Positions 28,680-37,354 of a stretch of DNA of 64,000 bases are shown here, piece after piece; position 1 is the first letter of the stretch; each line of letters starts with the position of its first letter. Source of the DNA: Bacteroidales bacterium (GTDB lineage: Bacteria > Bacteroidota > Bacteroidia > Bacteroidales > UBA4417). The notes beneath the pieces were generated by a model. The model was not told the DNA's origin, ran no database searches, and saw nothing but the letters and a program-made list of their open reading frames with translations. The stretch is taken from contig JADJGZ010000001.1 of the NCBI GenBank assembly GCA_016707785.1, positions 62,001-126,000 of the forward strand, written 5' to 3'. The position numbers were made by a program, and so were the translations under genes.

Positions 28680-29375
28680 TTAGATGACTTCTTTAAAAAC
28701 TCGTTCTTCTGCCTTGATATGCAATCTCTCAGCTTTTTTCCAATCAATTTCAGCACCGGTTTGACTACCCAGCGAAATCTTTGCATTACCTCTTCCAACA
28801 TAGGCGAGTGCAAACTGAGGATCTAACTTAATGGCAGAATTATAATCCTGTAAAGCACCACGGGGATCATCCATTTGTAACCTGACATTGCCTCTATTGT
28901 ACAAGGAAATCGTATCAAATTCATCCAGGTTTATTGCATTTGAATAATCTTTTAAAGCCCCTTCCAGGTCATGCAACTCACATTTTGTATTTCCACGATA
29001 GCAATAAGCCAGGGATGAAGGATCCAGTTCAATAGACTTGTCGAGTTCTTTGAGTGCTTCAGGGAATTGCTTGAGCAAAAAATATGCATTTCCACGGTTA
29101 AGGTATGCTTCAGCAAAAGAAGGTTTGTAACTGATAGATTTAGAATAATCTAATATAGCGCCTTTGAGGTCATTGAGGCTAAGTTTGGCATTTCCTCTGA
29201 AATAATAGGCAAGGTATCCTGTTGGGTTTAACTCAATGGCCTCATCAAAGTCGATCATTGCATTTGCGAAATCTCCAATCTTCAGTTTATTCCGGCCTTT
29301 TCGGATAGCTAACTTAGATTGAATTGCAGAGGGCGTAAAAAAGCCAAGAGTCTTTAAAGCGAAGTTTTGATTCAT
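28680..29375 (-). CDS. Tetratricopeptide repeat protein
   Basis: 231 residues, almost entirely TPR units of 34 residues, about six of them: GDFANAMIDFDEAIELNPTG, GAILDYSKSISYKPSFAEAY, EALKELDKSIELDPSS, then ALKDYSNAINLDEFDTI and ALQDYNSAIKLDP. The consensus W-L-G-Y-A-F-A-P positions are typical. No signal peptide and no membrane segment, so it should be a cytosolic protein scaffold. Partners cannot be told. It lies between AT-rich gaps. Confidence 0.85.
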   Translation of the reverse strand: MNQNFALKTLGFFTPSAIQSKLAIRKGRNKLKIGDFANAMIDFDEAIELNPTGYLAYYFRGNAKLSLNDLKGAILDYSKSISYKPSFAEAYLNRGNAYFLLKQFPEALKELDKSIELDPSSLAYCYRGNTKCELHDLEGALKDYSNAINLDEFDTISLYNRGNVRLQMDDPRGALQDYNSAIKLDPQFALAYVGRGNAKISLGSQTGAEIDWKKAERLHIKAEERVFKEVI

Positions 29376-29903
29376 TCTCAGAGGTTGATTAATGGGAACA
29401 AGTAACCGAGTGGGACGAGGGAACCGCTAAGAAAATTTAGAAGGTTGCCGGGATGAAAACAACCAATAGAAAAGTAAAAATAGGGAATTAATATTAAGAG
29501 CGTATTAATATTTAGAAAAAATATTTAATATTTAACTTCTATGCCAGTATTAGAGAAGAATGAGGGCTGCTAATAGAATAATGTTAAAAAGTAGTAATAA
29601 TTTGATAATTTTTTACAGAAAGAATACAGTAAGTCATAGGCTTAATCTACCCATTACACCGTTGCTATTTCATTTTGCGAAACTTGATTATTCTTACTGG
29701 ATGAATTCTGAATTCGTATTGTACTACATTATAATTTTTGACAGTTTCTAAATATATACACCCTGTTGATTATATGTTCAACTGCAACTTTGTCGGTTTT
29801 AGCTTATAATATTTACCGAACCGGAATAATCTGTCAGGAGTGGGAAAACCTGATTATTCGCACAATTGAAATAAATAACCAACAGGGTGAAATAATGTAC
29901 AAT
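29376..29903. other. 528-nt AT-rich gap containing an inverted-repeat element
   Basis: The first 380 nt are AT-rich with only low-complexity frames that I reject. The right part holds a 131-nt element (29759-29889) with terminal inverted repeats, listed separately. No tRNA or RNA motif was recognised. Confidence 0.5.
29759..29889. repeat. 131-bp element with terminal inverted repeats (MITE-like)
   Basis: The ends CACCCTGTTG (29759-29768) and CAACAGGGTG (29880-29889) are perfect inverted repeats of 10 bp. The match extends inward to 17 of 20 positions. Inside is a second inverted repeat, GAATAATC (29824-29831) and GATTATTC (29852-29859). The element lies 14 nt from the stop codon of the TonB receptor gene. 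It has no coding capacity. No target duplication is obvious, so the mobile nature is not shown. Confidence 0.4.
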
Positions 29904-32324
29904 TTAAAAACCGGTTCTCAGTGTCAGCATAAAATTTCTACCAGGGGCACTGATACCACTGGCGAAGTTACGATAATGCTGATCCAGGATGTTCTCCACT
30001 GCAAACTGTAGGTTAAGATACCTGTTAAACTGGTATCCTGCCCTCATGTTCAGGGTATACCAACCCGGCATACCATCTGCAGTTGCATAGGTTTGATTGT
30101 CTTCACCACTTGGACTGAAATTTTCAATATGCTTCCATCCATTGTACCGGGCAAAAATTTCTCCGGTAAATTTCGGATACTCCAGTTTTAATGAAGTCAT
30201 TCCATAAACAGGAGGGATATGATCCAGCGGAACATCACCTTCTGTAATGGTTCCTTTGGTAAATGTAAGATTGCTTCTCACGGAGATATGTTTTGTCAAC
30301 CGCGCAACAGCATTAGCTTCAAATCCTAAAATCGTTGCTTTTTCTACATTCTGCATTGCCTGCACAGCTGCAAGGCTACCATCGAAGACAATGGAATCCT
30401 GTCCGTTATAAAGGAAAGGGCTGATGACAAAAGCATCGGCCAGCAATGTGTAGAACCCTGTGATGCTAAGCTGTACATTTTCATCGAAGGTTTTCTCTAT
30501 TGTCAGTTCAGCATTGTATGCAGCTTCAGGCTTCAAGTCAGGATTAGGGACAATGATAAGCTGGTCTGTACTGTTTGAATCATTCAACTTTGTGAGATCA
30601 TCAATATTGGGTGCCCTGAAACCTGATGAAAAATTAGTTGCCAGCCTCCAGCCTTCTGTTGGAAAGAACACCAAACCGAGGCTTCCGTTAATTGCTGTAT
30701 TATCCTGTGTCATCTTTGCATCAAAGGGGAACTTGATGAGATTCAACATTTCCTGGGTATATTCCGCTTCAAGGGAGACAGTATTTAACCGGATGCCCTG
30801 TGAAAAAATAAACTTTTCATTGATTTCCCAATTGTTGGAAGCATAACCGGCGAAACTCATCATCTGTCCACCACCATCAGGGTAACGGGTAGCTGCATCA
30901 TTTGTGATCTCTCCCGTTTTGATGTTCTTATTATAGGCTTTCGAGTCCACATAATTCACATTTCCTTCTAATCCATACCTTAATTCACTTCTTGAAAATA
31001 TTTTTTTCATGAAGTCAGCATTCACTGAAAAGATTCGGACAGTTTCTTCCTGGTTTTTTTTCTTGCTTTTGCCAAAACTCCGGCTCACTCTGTCTTCACT
31101 AATATACTGCCAGGCCGCCAATAAGGACGCATTGTCATATAACTTTGAGCCCTTAGCGAAGTCGGCTTTTAAGGAAATTAACGCCCTGGTTTGAGGGCCA
31201 TAATACCATTCAGCATATTTTAATTTGCCTGCCGACATTTCTGTTAACCGGTCGTAACGAGGGATATTGCTTGAATTCGAATACTGTCCATTCAGGAGGA
31301 AGGATACTTTTTCATTGGGTTTCCAAAGCACTTTCGAGAAGATATCATATTGGCTGTACGCGGAGTTTTTCTGAACAAGGGGGTCACTGTTGACCATCAT
31401 TGAATCAACTCCATTAATTCTCTCAGCATAATACAGGCATTTCCCCCAGTCCCCGTATTTACTGTCACGTTTACTGCCTTGCCTTAGATCACCAATGTTT
31501 TTTGTACTGGCGCCAAAAATTGCAGCTAATTTCTTTCCACCGATATTCATTGTGAAACTTTGAGAATAATCCTGGGAAGCACTTCCATAACGGAACATAG
31601 CTTTACCAGAACTGAATACTTTTCCGTTGGTTGAAAGAATCGGGTTCTTTGAATAGAAATGCATCACTCCCCCCATAGCATCACTGCCATAAATCACGGA
31701 TCCTGGTCCATGCACTACCTCAACCCTCTCTAATATATTCGGGTCAATAGTGATCACATTCTGTAGATGGCCGGCACGATAAATGGCATTATTCATTCTG
31801 ACACCGTCAATCACAATCAAAACCCGGTTGGTTTCCATCCCGCGAATTACAGGACTTCCTCCTCCAAGCTGACTTTGCTGTATGTAGGCAGTACCATTCT
31901 GTTGCAGTAATTCTGCGGTTGTCTGGGGATTGCCAAATTGTATTAACCTTGCAGGCAGAATATCAATTTTAGCCGGCAGATCCACATATTTTTCTTCAAC
32001 CTTATTGGCTGAAAAGACTACTTCTTTCAGATTAATGACCGATGCCGATAATAATACTGTTGTCAGATTTCCTGTGAGAGAAGTCTTTTTCATCTCCAGG
32101 ATGGTGAAAGATATGTGGGAGAAAATCAGGAGATCATCTTTTTTAAATGCTGAGACATCTGCTTCTCCTTGTTGATTTGTAACTGCTGAAATGGTTTTAT
32201 TCTGATCATAAATCAGGCATTGACTGACTGGTTGAAGGTCGGTTGCAGAAAGGACCCTCACTGATTGCGGTATTGCTGCAAAACAGGATAACATCAATAC
32301 CAGGAGTGGTACTAGTTTTTTCAT
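29904..32324 (-). CDS. TonB-dependent outer-membrane receptor
   Basis: 806 residues. Signal peptide at 1-19, then a carboxypeptidase-regulatory-like domain (about 20-95), a plug with PVIRGMETNRVLIVIDGVRM, HLQNVITIDPNILERVEVVH and GPGSVIYGSDAMGG (about 115-235), and a beta-barrel ending in an aromatic residue (FMLTLRTGF). The plug sequence resembles heme, hemoglobin or metal-complex receptors. NPDLKPE in the barrel is family-typical. It imports a substrate with energy from TonB. The 32491-33054 gene upstream on the same strand is probably its partner. The ligand cannot be named. Confidence 0.9.
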   Translation of the reverse strand: MKKLVPLLVLMLSCFAAIPQSVRVLSATDLQPVSQCLIYDQNKTISAVTNQQGEADVSAFKKDDLLIFSHISFTILEMKKTSLTGNLTTVLLSASVINLKEVVFSANKVEEKYVDLPAKIDILPARLIQFGNPQTTAELLQQNGTAYIQQSQLGGGSPVIRGMETNRVLIVIDGVRMNNAIYRAGHLQNVITIDPNILERVEVVHGPGSVIYGSDAMGGVMHFYSKNPILSTNGKVFSSGKAMFRYGSASQDYSQSFTMNIGGKKLAAIFGASTKNIGDLRQGSKRDSKYGDWGKCLYYAERINGVDSMMVNSDPLVQKNSAYSQYDIFSKVLWKPNEKVSFLLNGQYSNSSNIPRYDRLTEMSAGKLKYAEWYYGPQTRALISLKADFAKGSKLYDNASLLAAWQYISEDRVSRSFGKSKKKNQEETVRIFSVNADFMKKIFSRSELRYGLEGNVNYVDSKAYNKNIKTGEITNDAATRYPDGGGQMMSFAGYASNNWEINEKFIFSQGIRLNTVSLEAEYTQEMLNLIKFPFDAKMTQDNTAINGSLGLVFFPTEGWRLATNFSSGFRAPNIDDLTKLNDSNSTDQLIIVPNPDLKPEAAYNAELTIEKTFDENVQLSITGFYTLLADAFVISPFLYNGQDSIVFDGSLAAVQAMQNVEKATILGFEANAVARLTKHISVRSNLTFTKGTITEGDVPLDHIPPVYGMTSLKLEYPKFTGEIFARYNGWKHIENFSPSGEDNQTYATADGMPGWYTLNMRAGYQFNRYLNLQFAVENILDQHYRNFASGISAPGRNFMLTLRTGF

Positions 32325-32490
32325 ATAATTTCAGATTATGGGAAGTTTTTCCCTTTAGTAACATTAATAGATTTCCGGCTTTGAGATTTCCGGGCAGAAT
32401 AGTCTGCCATTCAAATGGATAAAATCCATCTTTCAACCATGATCACACATGATTGAAAATAATTCACCTTTCGGATTTCAGGTGAGGTTA

Positions 32491-33054
32491 TTAAGAAATA
32501 GCCGGTAAAAATAAATAATTGAAAAATTGAGGAGGCTGATCCGGCACCTGTAACAAAGGATCATGATAGAATGAAAACTGACGTGTTACAAGAATGACTG
32601 AACTTCTGTAAACAGAAAAATTTTCTGGCTGATGTATAAAAGCAATCTTCACCAAGTGTTCAAGGAACATTCGTGCATTTTTTGAAGAAGGAAACTTTTT
32701 TTGCATTTCCTTGTCCATATTTTTAGAGATACTGATAATCTTGTCTTCTTTATGGTCAGGCTTACATGTATAGGTAATTTTCTCCCCATGATCAACCATA
32801 CTCACGATATCATACATCTTTCCTTTGTACAGAATCTCTTTCTTACCCCCCTTCAATATCACCTTAACAGAGCCTTTAACAAATGTAAGATCAACAGTTT
32901 CAATCACATTACTCTTGCGAATTTCAGAGAATACTTTATGCCTGTGAAACGCTTGCATCACGGGGCCTACTACCATATAACCCACCAGGTTAAACAGCAG
33001 GACAGCCACCAGAAATACAGCTATAACAGTACAGACCAATTTATGCATATGCAC
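32491..33054 (-). CDS. Small membrane-anchored protein next to a TonB receptor
   Basis: 187 residues. The N-terminus has one hydrophobic helix (LVCTVIAVFLVAVLLFNLVG) as signal anchor. The exported part carries a beta-rich domain (VIETVDLTFVKGSVKVILKGG) and a helix with SKNMDKEMQKKF; the end is rich in Pro and aromatic residues (PDQPPQFFNYLF). Proteins with this layout are often found just upstream of TonB receptor genes in Bacteroidota, as here (166 nt apart), and may work with it. I do not know a function. A plus-strand frame over the same bases is a shadow. Confidence 0.6.
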   Translation of the reverse strand: MHMHKLVCTVIAVFLVAVLLFNLVGYMVVGPVMQAFHRHKVFSEIRKSNVIETVDLTFVKGSVKVILKGGKKEILYKGKMYDIVSMVDHGEKITYTCKPDHKEDKIISISKNMDKEMQKKFPSSKNARMFLEHLVKIAFIHQPENFSVYRSSVILVTRQFSFYHDPLLQVPDQPPQFFNYLFLPAIS

Positions 33055-33144
33055 AAAAGTATTTAATTAAGATGAACGAACAATGCGCTTACTTGTTTAA
33101 TTCATGCCTAAAATGTAATTTAGATGTGCGATATGCAATTAATG

Positions 33145-33152
33145 TAAATTTG
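33145..33152 (+). promoter_or_regulatory. -7 element (TAAATTTG) immediately before the aconitase ATG
   Basis: TAAATTTG matches TAnnTTTG and ends 6 nt before the ATG at 33159. With the usual distance to the transcription start, the mRNA would begin at or next to the start codon. A TTTA about 22 nt upstream could serve as a -33 box. Confidence 0.45.
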
Positions 33153-33158
33153 TTAGAT

Positions 33159-35423
33159 ATGATATTTGACCTTGACCTGATTAAAAAAGTTTATGATTCA
33201 TTTCCTGCCAGGGTATCTGCAGCCAGGCAGCTGATAGGCAGGGATTTAACATTAAGTGAGAAGATTCTGTATACCCATCTGTGGGATAAGTTACCCACAG
33301 AGCCTTTTAAAAGAGGTGCAGATTATGTGAATTTTGGACCCGATAGGGTTGCCATGCAGGATGCAACCGCTCAAATGGCATTGCTACAGTTTATGACTGC
33401 CGGAAGAAACAGGACAGCAGTGCCGAGTACGGTGCATTGTGATCACCTGATCCAGGCCTCGGTAGGAGCAGAAAAGGATTTGAATCTTGCAAAGGATCAA
33501 AATAAAGAAGTATATGATTTCCTTGAATCTATTTCAGCCAAATATGGCATTGGATTCTGGAAACCGGGAGCAGGAATTATTCACCAGGTAATTCTCGAAA
33601 ACTATGCATTCCCCGGTGGAATGATGATAGGAACTGATTCACATACGGTTAATGCCGGTGGCCTTGGCATGATTGCCATTGGTGTAGGTGGTGCAGATGC
33701 TATGGATGTAATGGCCGGTATGGCCTGGGAGCTTAAAATGCCCAAACTGATAGGAGTGAGGCTTACCGGTAAAATGAGTGGCTGGACATCAGCAAAGGAT
33801 GTGATTCTCAAAGTGGCTGGTATTCTGACCGTTAAAGGTGGAACCGGTGCTATCGTGGAATATTTCGGTGAGGGTGCTGATGCCATTTCTGCCACAGGTA
33901 AAGGAACCATTTGTAATATGGGCGCTGAAATCGGGGCAACCACTTCGATCTTTGGTTATGATGATAAAATGAGTGCATACCTGAAAGCAACCGGGCGGAC
34001 TGAAATTGCCCTTATGGCCGATGGTATCAGGAATGAACTGAGGGCTGACAGCGACATTGCTTTGCATCCTGAAAAGTATTTCGACCAGGTAATCGATATA
34101 GACCTGGACAAACTTGAACCCCATGTCAATGGTCCCTTTACACCTGATGCAGCCTACCCGGTTTCTGAATTTGTAAAGATTGTAAAAGAGAAAAATTATC
34201 CAAGGAAACTGGAAGTAGGTCTCATTGGATCCTGCACCAACTCTTCCTATGAAGATCTCACCCGGGCGGCATCACTAGCGCAACAGGCAATTGATAAACA
34301 CCTGGATGCCAAAGCTGAATTTATTATTACTCCCGGGTCGGAACTTATTCGTTTTACCACCGAAAGAGATGGATTGTTATCCACTTTTGGCAAAATAGGC
34401 GGCGTTGTGATGGCCAATGCCTGCGGCCCTTGTATTGGACAATGGAAGCGTCATACTGATGACCCGGAACGCAGTAATTCCATTATTACCTCGTTCAACA
34501 GGAATTTTGCCAAACGTAATGATGGGAATCCAAATACACATAGTTTCGTTGCTTCTCCGGAAATTGTGACTGCCTATGCCATAGCCGGGGATTTATGCTT
34601 TAATCCATTAACGGATAGCCTTCAAAACTCTAAAGGGGAATGGGTTAAGCTGGATGAACCCCAGGGAATTGAACTTCCAACGGCCGGGTTTGATGTGGAA
34701 GATGCCGGTTACCTGGCACCTCCGGAAAATGGTTCAGGAATTGAGGTAAGTGTTAAACCAGACTCAGAACGTCTGCAACTTCTCGAACCTTTCAGTGCCT
34801 GGTCAGGGTTGGATTATACCCAAATGCCTTTACTCATTAAAGCAAAGGGGAAATGCACAACCGATCATATTTCTATGGCAGGGCCATGGTTGCGTTATCG
34901 CGGCCATCTCGACAATATTTCAAATAATATGCTAATCGGAGCCGTGAACTTTTTTGGTGAAAAGACAAATCTTGTTAAGAACCAAATGAGTGGTGAATAC
35001 GCTTCTGTGCCTGATACTGCCAGGTCTTACAAAGCTTCTGGGATCGGTTCGATCGTTGTTGGAGATGAAAATTATGGAGAAGGTTCCTCAAGGGAGCATG
35101 CTGCCATGGAACCAAGGCACCTGGGTGTGAAGGTTATACTTGTGAAATCCTTCGCCAGGATTCATGAAACAAATCTCAAGAAACAAGGAATGCTGGCATT
35201 GACTTTCGCCGATAAAGCAGATTATGATAAAATCAGGGAAGATGACAGGATAGATATTTTGGGTTTAACAACATTTTCAGCAGATAAGCCCCTCCTGGCC
35301 ATTCTTCATCATAAAGATGGAACTTCCGAGCAATTCACTGTGAACCATTCTTACAATTTTATGCAAATCAGTTGGTTTAAAGCTGGTGGGGCATTAAACC
35401 TTATCAGGCAACAGAATCAATAG
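33159..35423 (+). CDS. acn: Aconitate hydratase (mitochondrial type)
   Basis: Isomerises citrate to isocitrate in the TCA cycle with a [4Fe-4S] cluster. From the ATG at 33159 it has 754 residues; a 29-residue extension to 33072 has no family match and lies over the promoter, so I exclude it. Cluster Cys are in LIGSCTNSSYEDL and ANACGPCIGQW, and DSHTVNAGG and the swivel domain with GDENYGEGSSREHA are intact. The order of domains corresponds to mitochondrial-type aconitase, not AcnB. No other TCA genes lie next to it. Confidence 0.95.
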   Translation: MIFDLDLIKKVYDSFPARVSAARQLIGRDLTLSEKILYTHLWDKLPTEPFKRGADYVNFGPDRVAMQDATAQMALLQFMTAGRNRTAVPSTVHCDHLIQASVGAEKDLNLAKDQNKEVYDFLESISAKYGIGFWKPGAGIIHQVILENYAFPGGMMIGTDSHTVNAGGLGMIAIGVGGADAMDVMAGMAWELKMPKLIGVRLTGKMSGWTSAKDVILKVAGILTVKGGTGAIVEYFGEGADAISATGKGTICNMGAEIGATTSIFGYDDKMSAYLKATGRTEIALMADGIRNELRADSDIALHPEKYFDQVIDIDLDKLEPHVNGPFTPDAAYPVSEFVKIVKEKNYPRKLEVGLIGSCTNSSYEDLTRAASLAQQAIDKHLDAKAEFIITPGSELIRFTTERDGLLSTFGKIGGVVMANACGPCIGQWKRHTDDPERSNSIITSFNRNFAKRNDGNPNTHSFVASPEIVTAYAIAGDLCFNPLTDSLQNSKGEWVKLDEPQGIELPTAGFDVEDAGYLAPPENGSGIEVSVKPDSERLQLLEPFSAWSGLDYTQMPLLIKAKGKCTTDHISMAGPWLRYRGHLDNISNNMLIGAVNFFGEKTNLVKNQMSGEYASVPDTARSYKASGIGSIVVGDENYGEGSSREHAAMEPRHLGVKVILVKSFARIHETNLKKQGMLALTFADKADYDKIREDDRIDILGLTTFSADKPLLAILHHKDGTSEQFTVNHSYNFMQISWFKAGGALNLIRQQNQ

Positions 35424-35465
35424 TAGCAGCATTCATCAGTTCTTTCTCTTATTAAAACCAGTACT

Positions 35466-36182
35466 ATGAAAACCAGGCAATTAGTAATTTGGGCATTCAG
35501 TATTCTCCTGATTAGTAGCTTATTTCCCTCTTGTGAAGATTGTATCACCGGAAATGGGCAACTGACCAGTAAAAATGTGACAATTGGTGAAATCAGGGAT
35601 ATTCGGTTATCGGGTGATGCCAATCTTCTTTTGATTTCTGACAGCGTTGATTTCCTGAAAATCGAAGGTGAAAGTAATGTGATCGAGACCTATGTTTTTG
35701 ATGAGTCAGGGGGGACACTGAAGATTAAATCCAATAAATGCATACTTGGCAGTGAACAGGTTACGATCACAATTCCTGTTAGGGTGCTGGAATCCCTCTC
35801 TATCAATGGTTCTGGTAACATCAGGTCGAATTCCCGCCTTCGTGCAGGCGATCTTGAGCTGAGTATAAATGGTTCAGGCGATATAGATCTGGATATTGAA
35901 GCTGAGAATATAGTGAGCAAGATCAACGGCTCAGGAGCTGTTATACTGAGAGGCTCTTCAAAGAATGAAAGGGTGAATGTTAATGGTTCAGGAGATGTGG
36001 ATGCTTCCGGATTGGCGGCAGGAAAAGTTAGTGTTACCATCAACGGTTCAGGTGATTGTAAGGTGATGGCCACAACAGCCCTGAATGTTGAGATCAGGGG
36101 AAGTGGTAACGTATATTATAAAGGTAGCCCGGATGTGAGCACCGAGATCAAAGGTTCGGGGTCAGTTATGAAACTTGAATAA
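35466..36182 (+). CDS. DUF2807 (head GIN) lipoprotein
   Basis: 238 residues with a lipobox-like N-terminus (SSLFPSCED) after a hydrophobic stretch. The mature protein is a right-handed beta-helix with seven or so turns of an (I/V)NGSG pattern: SINGSGNI, INGSGDIDLD, INGSGAVIL, VNGSGDVDAS, INGSGDCKV, then IRGSGNVYY and IKGSGSV. This is the DUF2807 or GIN-type adhesin family that Bacteroidota carry in several copies. Binding function is inferred from the fold only. It is 43 nt from aconitase and in the same direction. Confidence 0.85.
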   Translation: MKTRQLVIWAFSILLISSLFPSCEDCITGNGQLTSKNVTIGEIRDIRLSGDANLLLISDSVDFLKIEGESNVIETYVFDESGGTLKIKSNKCILGSEQVTITIPVRVLESLSINGSGNIRSNSRLRAGDLELSINGSGDIDLDIEAENIVSKINGSGAVILRGSSKNERVNVNGSGDVDASGLAAGKVSVTINGSGDCKVMATTALNVEIRGSGNVYYKGSPDVSTEIKGSGSVMKLE

Positions 36183-36296
36183 TGATTTTATATCCATACA
36201 ACCAAGCCAAAGCAATTTTGCCCTTTATCACAACTTATGACACCGTCAATCCCGTGTTCGTAGGATGACAGTGGCCATTATTAACCAATTATCTGT

Positions 36297-37352
36297 TTGT
36301 TTGTGAGAGAAATATCGAAGTTCTTCGCCTGTTTATTCATTTCCTATGTATTCCTGGTGGGTTCAGCCGGGGCCCAGACAGGTGGTAAAAGCACCTATGA
36401 TTTTTTGTCTATCGCTAATTCAGCGCGTATAGCTGCTTTAGGTGGAAATTTTGCAAGTATTCGTGATCATGACCTGAGTCTTGCGATCCCAAATCCCTCA
36501 TTGATCACACCTGAAATGAACAATAAGCTGGCTTTCAGCTATGTGAATAATTACTCGGATGTCAATTTCGGTTATGCAGCCTATTCCAGGACTTTTCAGA
36601 AATTGGGGAGTTTTACCGGAAGCCTTCAGTTTCTTGATTATGGTGAATTTAAATATGCCAATGAAACCGGTGATATTGCGGGAAATTTCAAGGTAGGTGA
36701 TTATGCCCTTAACCTTGGTTGGGGAAGAGTATTGGACTCTGTTTTCTCCATAGGGGCAAACTTTAAGGTGATCTATTCTGATCTTGAGGCTTATAGTTCA
36801 ATGGGATTAGCAGTAGATGTTGCAGGCAGTTATTTCCCCAATAAAAACACTTGTGTATCCCTTGTCTTCAGTAATATTGGAAGACAATTGACCTCATATA
36901 CATCTAATGGAGTGCAGCCTCTGCCCTTTGAAATTCAACTGGGGGTTTCGAAAAGGCTTGAGCATCTTCCGTTTAGGTTTTCGATCCTGTTGCAGCACCT
37001 GGAGAAATGGGATCTTACCTACGAATCACTTGGAGAAGAGATCGACCCATTTACAGGCCAGGCCGTTTCACAAAGCAGCCTGGATAATTTTGCCAATAAA
37101 GCTTTCAGGCATGTAGTGCTGGGAGGGGAGTTTATTCCCGCAAAATTTCTGAGCCTGAGAATGGGTTATAACTTCCAGAGACGCCAGGAACTTAAAATTG
37201 ATTCACGTCCCGGCACCGTTGGCTTTTCATGGGGAATAGGGATCAATGTTTCGAAATTCAGCATCAATTATTCCAGGGCTACCTATCATCTTGTAGGTGC
37301 AAGGAATTACGTAACATTGACCACCAACCTGGGTGATTGGACCCGGAAATAA
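36297..37352 (+). CDS. porQ: Type IX secretion system protein PorQ
   Basis: 351 residues. Signal peptide (FFACLFISYVFLVGSAGAQ), then a beta-barrel of the PorV/PorQ type (FadL-like): STYDFLSIANSARIAALGG at the start of the barrel, then NFGYAAYSRTFQKLGSF and NLGWGRVLDSVFSIGANF. PorQ is needed for T9SS export of cargo such as the 4292 and 22473 proteins. The start is TTG (36297) or GTG (36303); no ATG precedes the signal peptide. It ends 2 nt before the convergent thrA stop. Confidence 0.9.
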   Translation: MFVREISKFFACLFISYVFLVGSAGAQTGGKSTYDFLSIANSARIAALGGNFASIRDHDLSLAIPNPSLITPEMNNKLAFSYVNNYSDVNFGYAAYSRTFQKLGSFTGSLQFLDYGEFKYANETGDIAGNFKVGDYALNLGWGRVLDSVFSIGANFKVIYSDLEAYSSMGLAVDVAGSYFPNKNTCVSLVFSNIGRQLTSYTSNGVQPLPFEIQLGVSKRLEHLPFRFSILLQHLEKWDLTYESLGEEIDPFTGQAVSQSSLDNFANKAFRHVVLGGEFIPAKFLSLRMGYNFQRRQELKIDSRPGTVGFSWGIGINVSKFSINYSRATYHLVGARNYVTLTTNLGDWTRK

Positions 37353-37354
37353 TA

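Noticed and set aside
29560..30011. Two plus-strand frames of 63 and 81 codons near the TonB receptor end
   Set aside because: The first is low-complexity AT-rich sequence; the second runs over the inverted-repeat element and into the receptor gene in antisense.
32701..33066. 121-codon plus-strand frame opposite the small membrane-anchored protein
   Set aside because: The minus-strand frame has a clean signal anchor and better composition, and the other is His- and Phe-rich.
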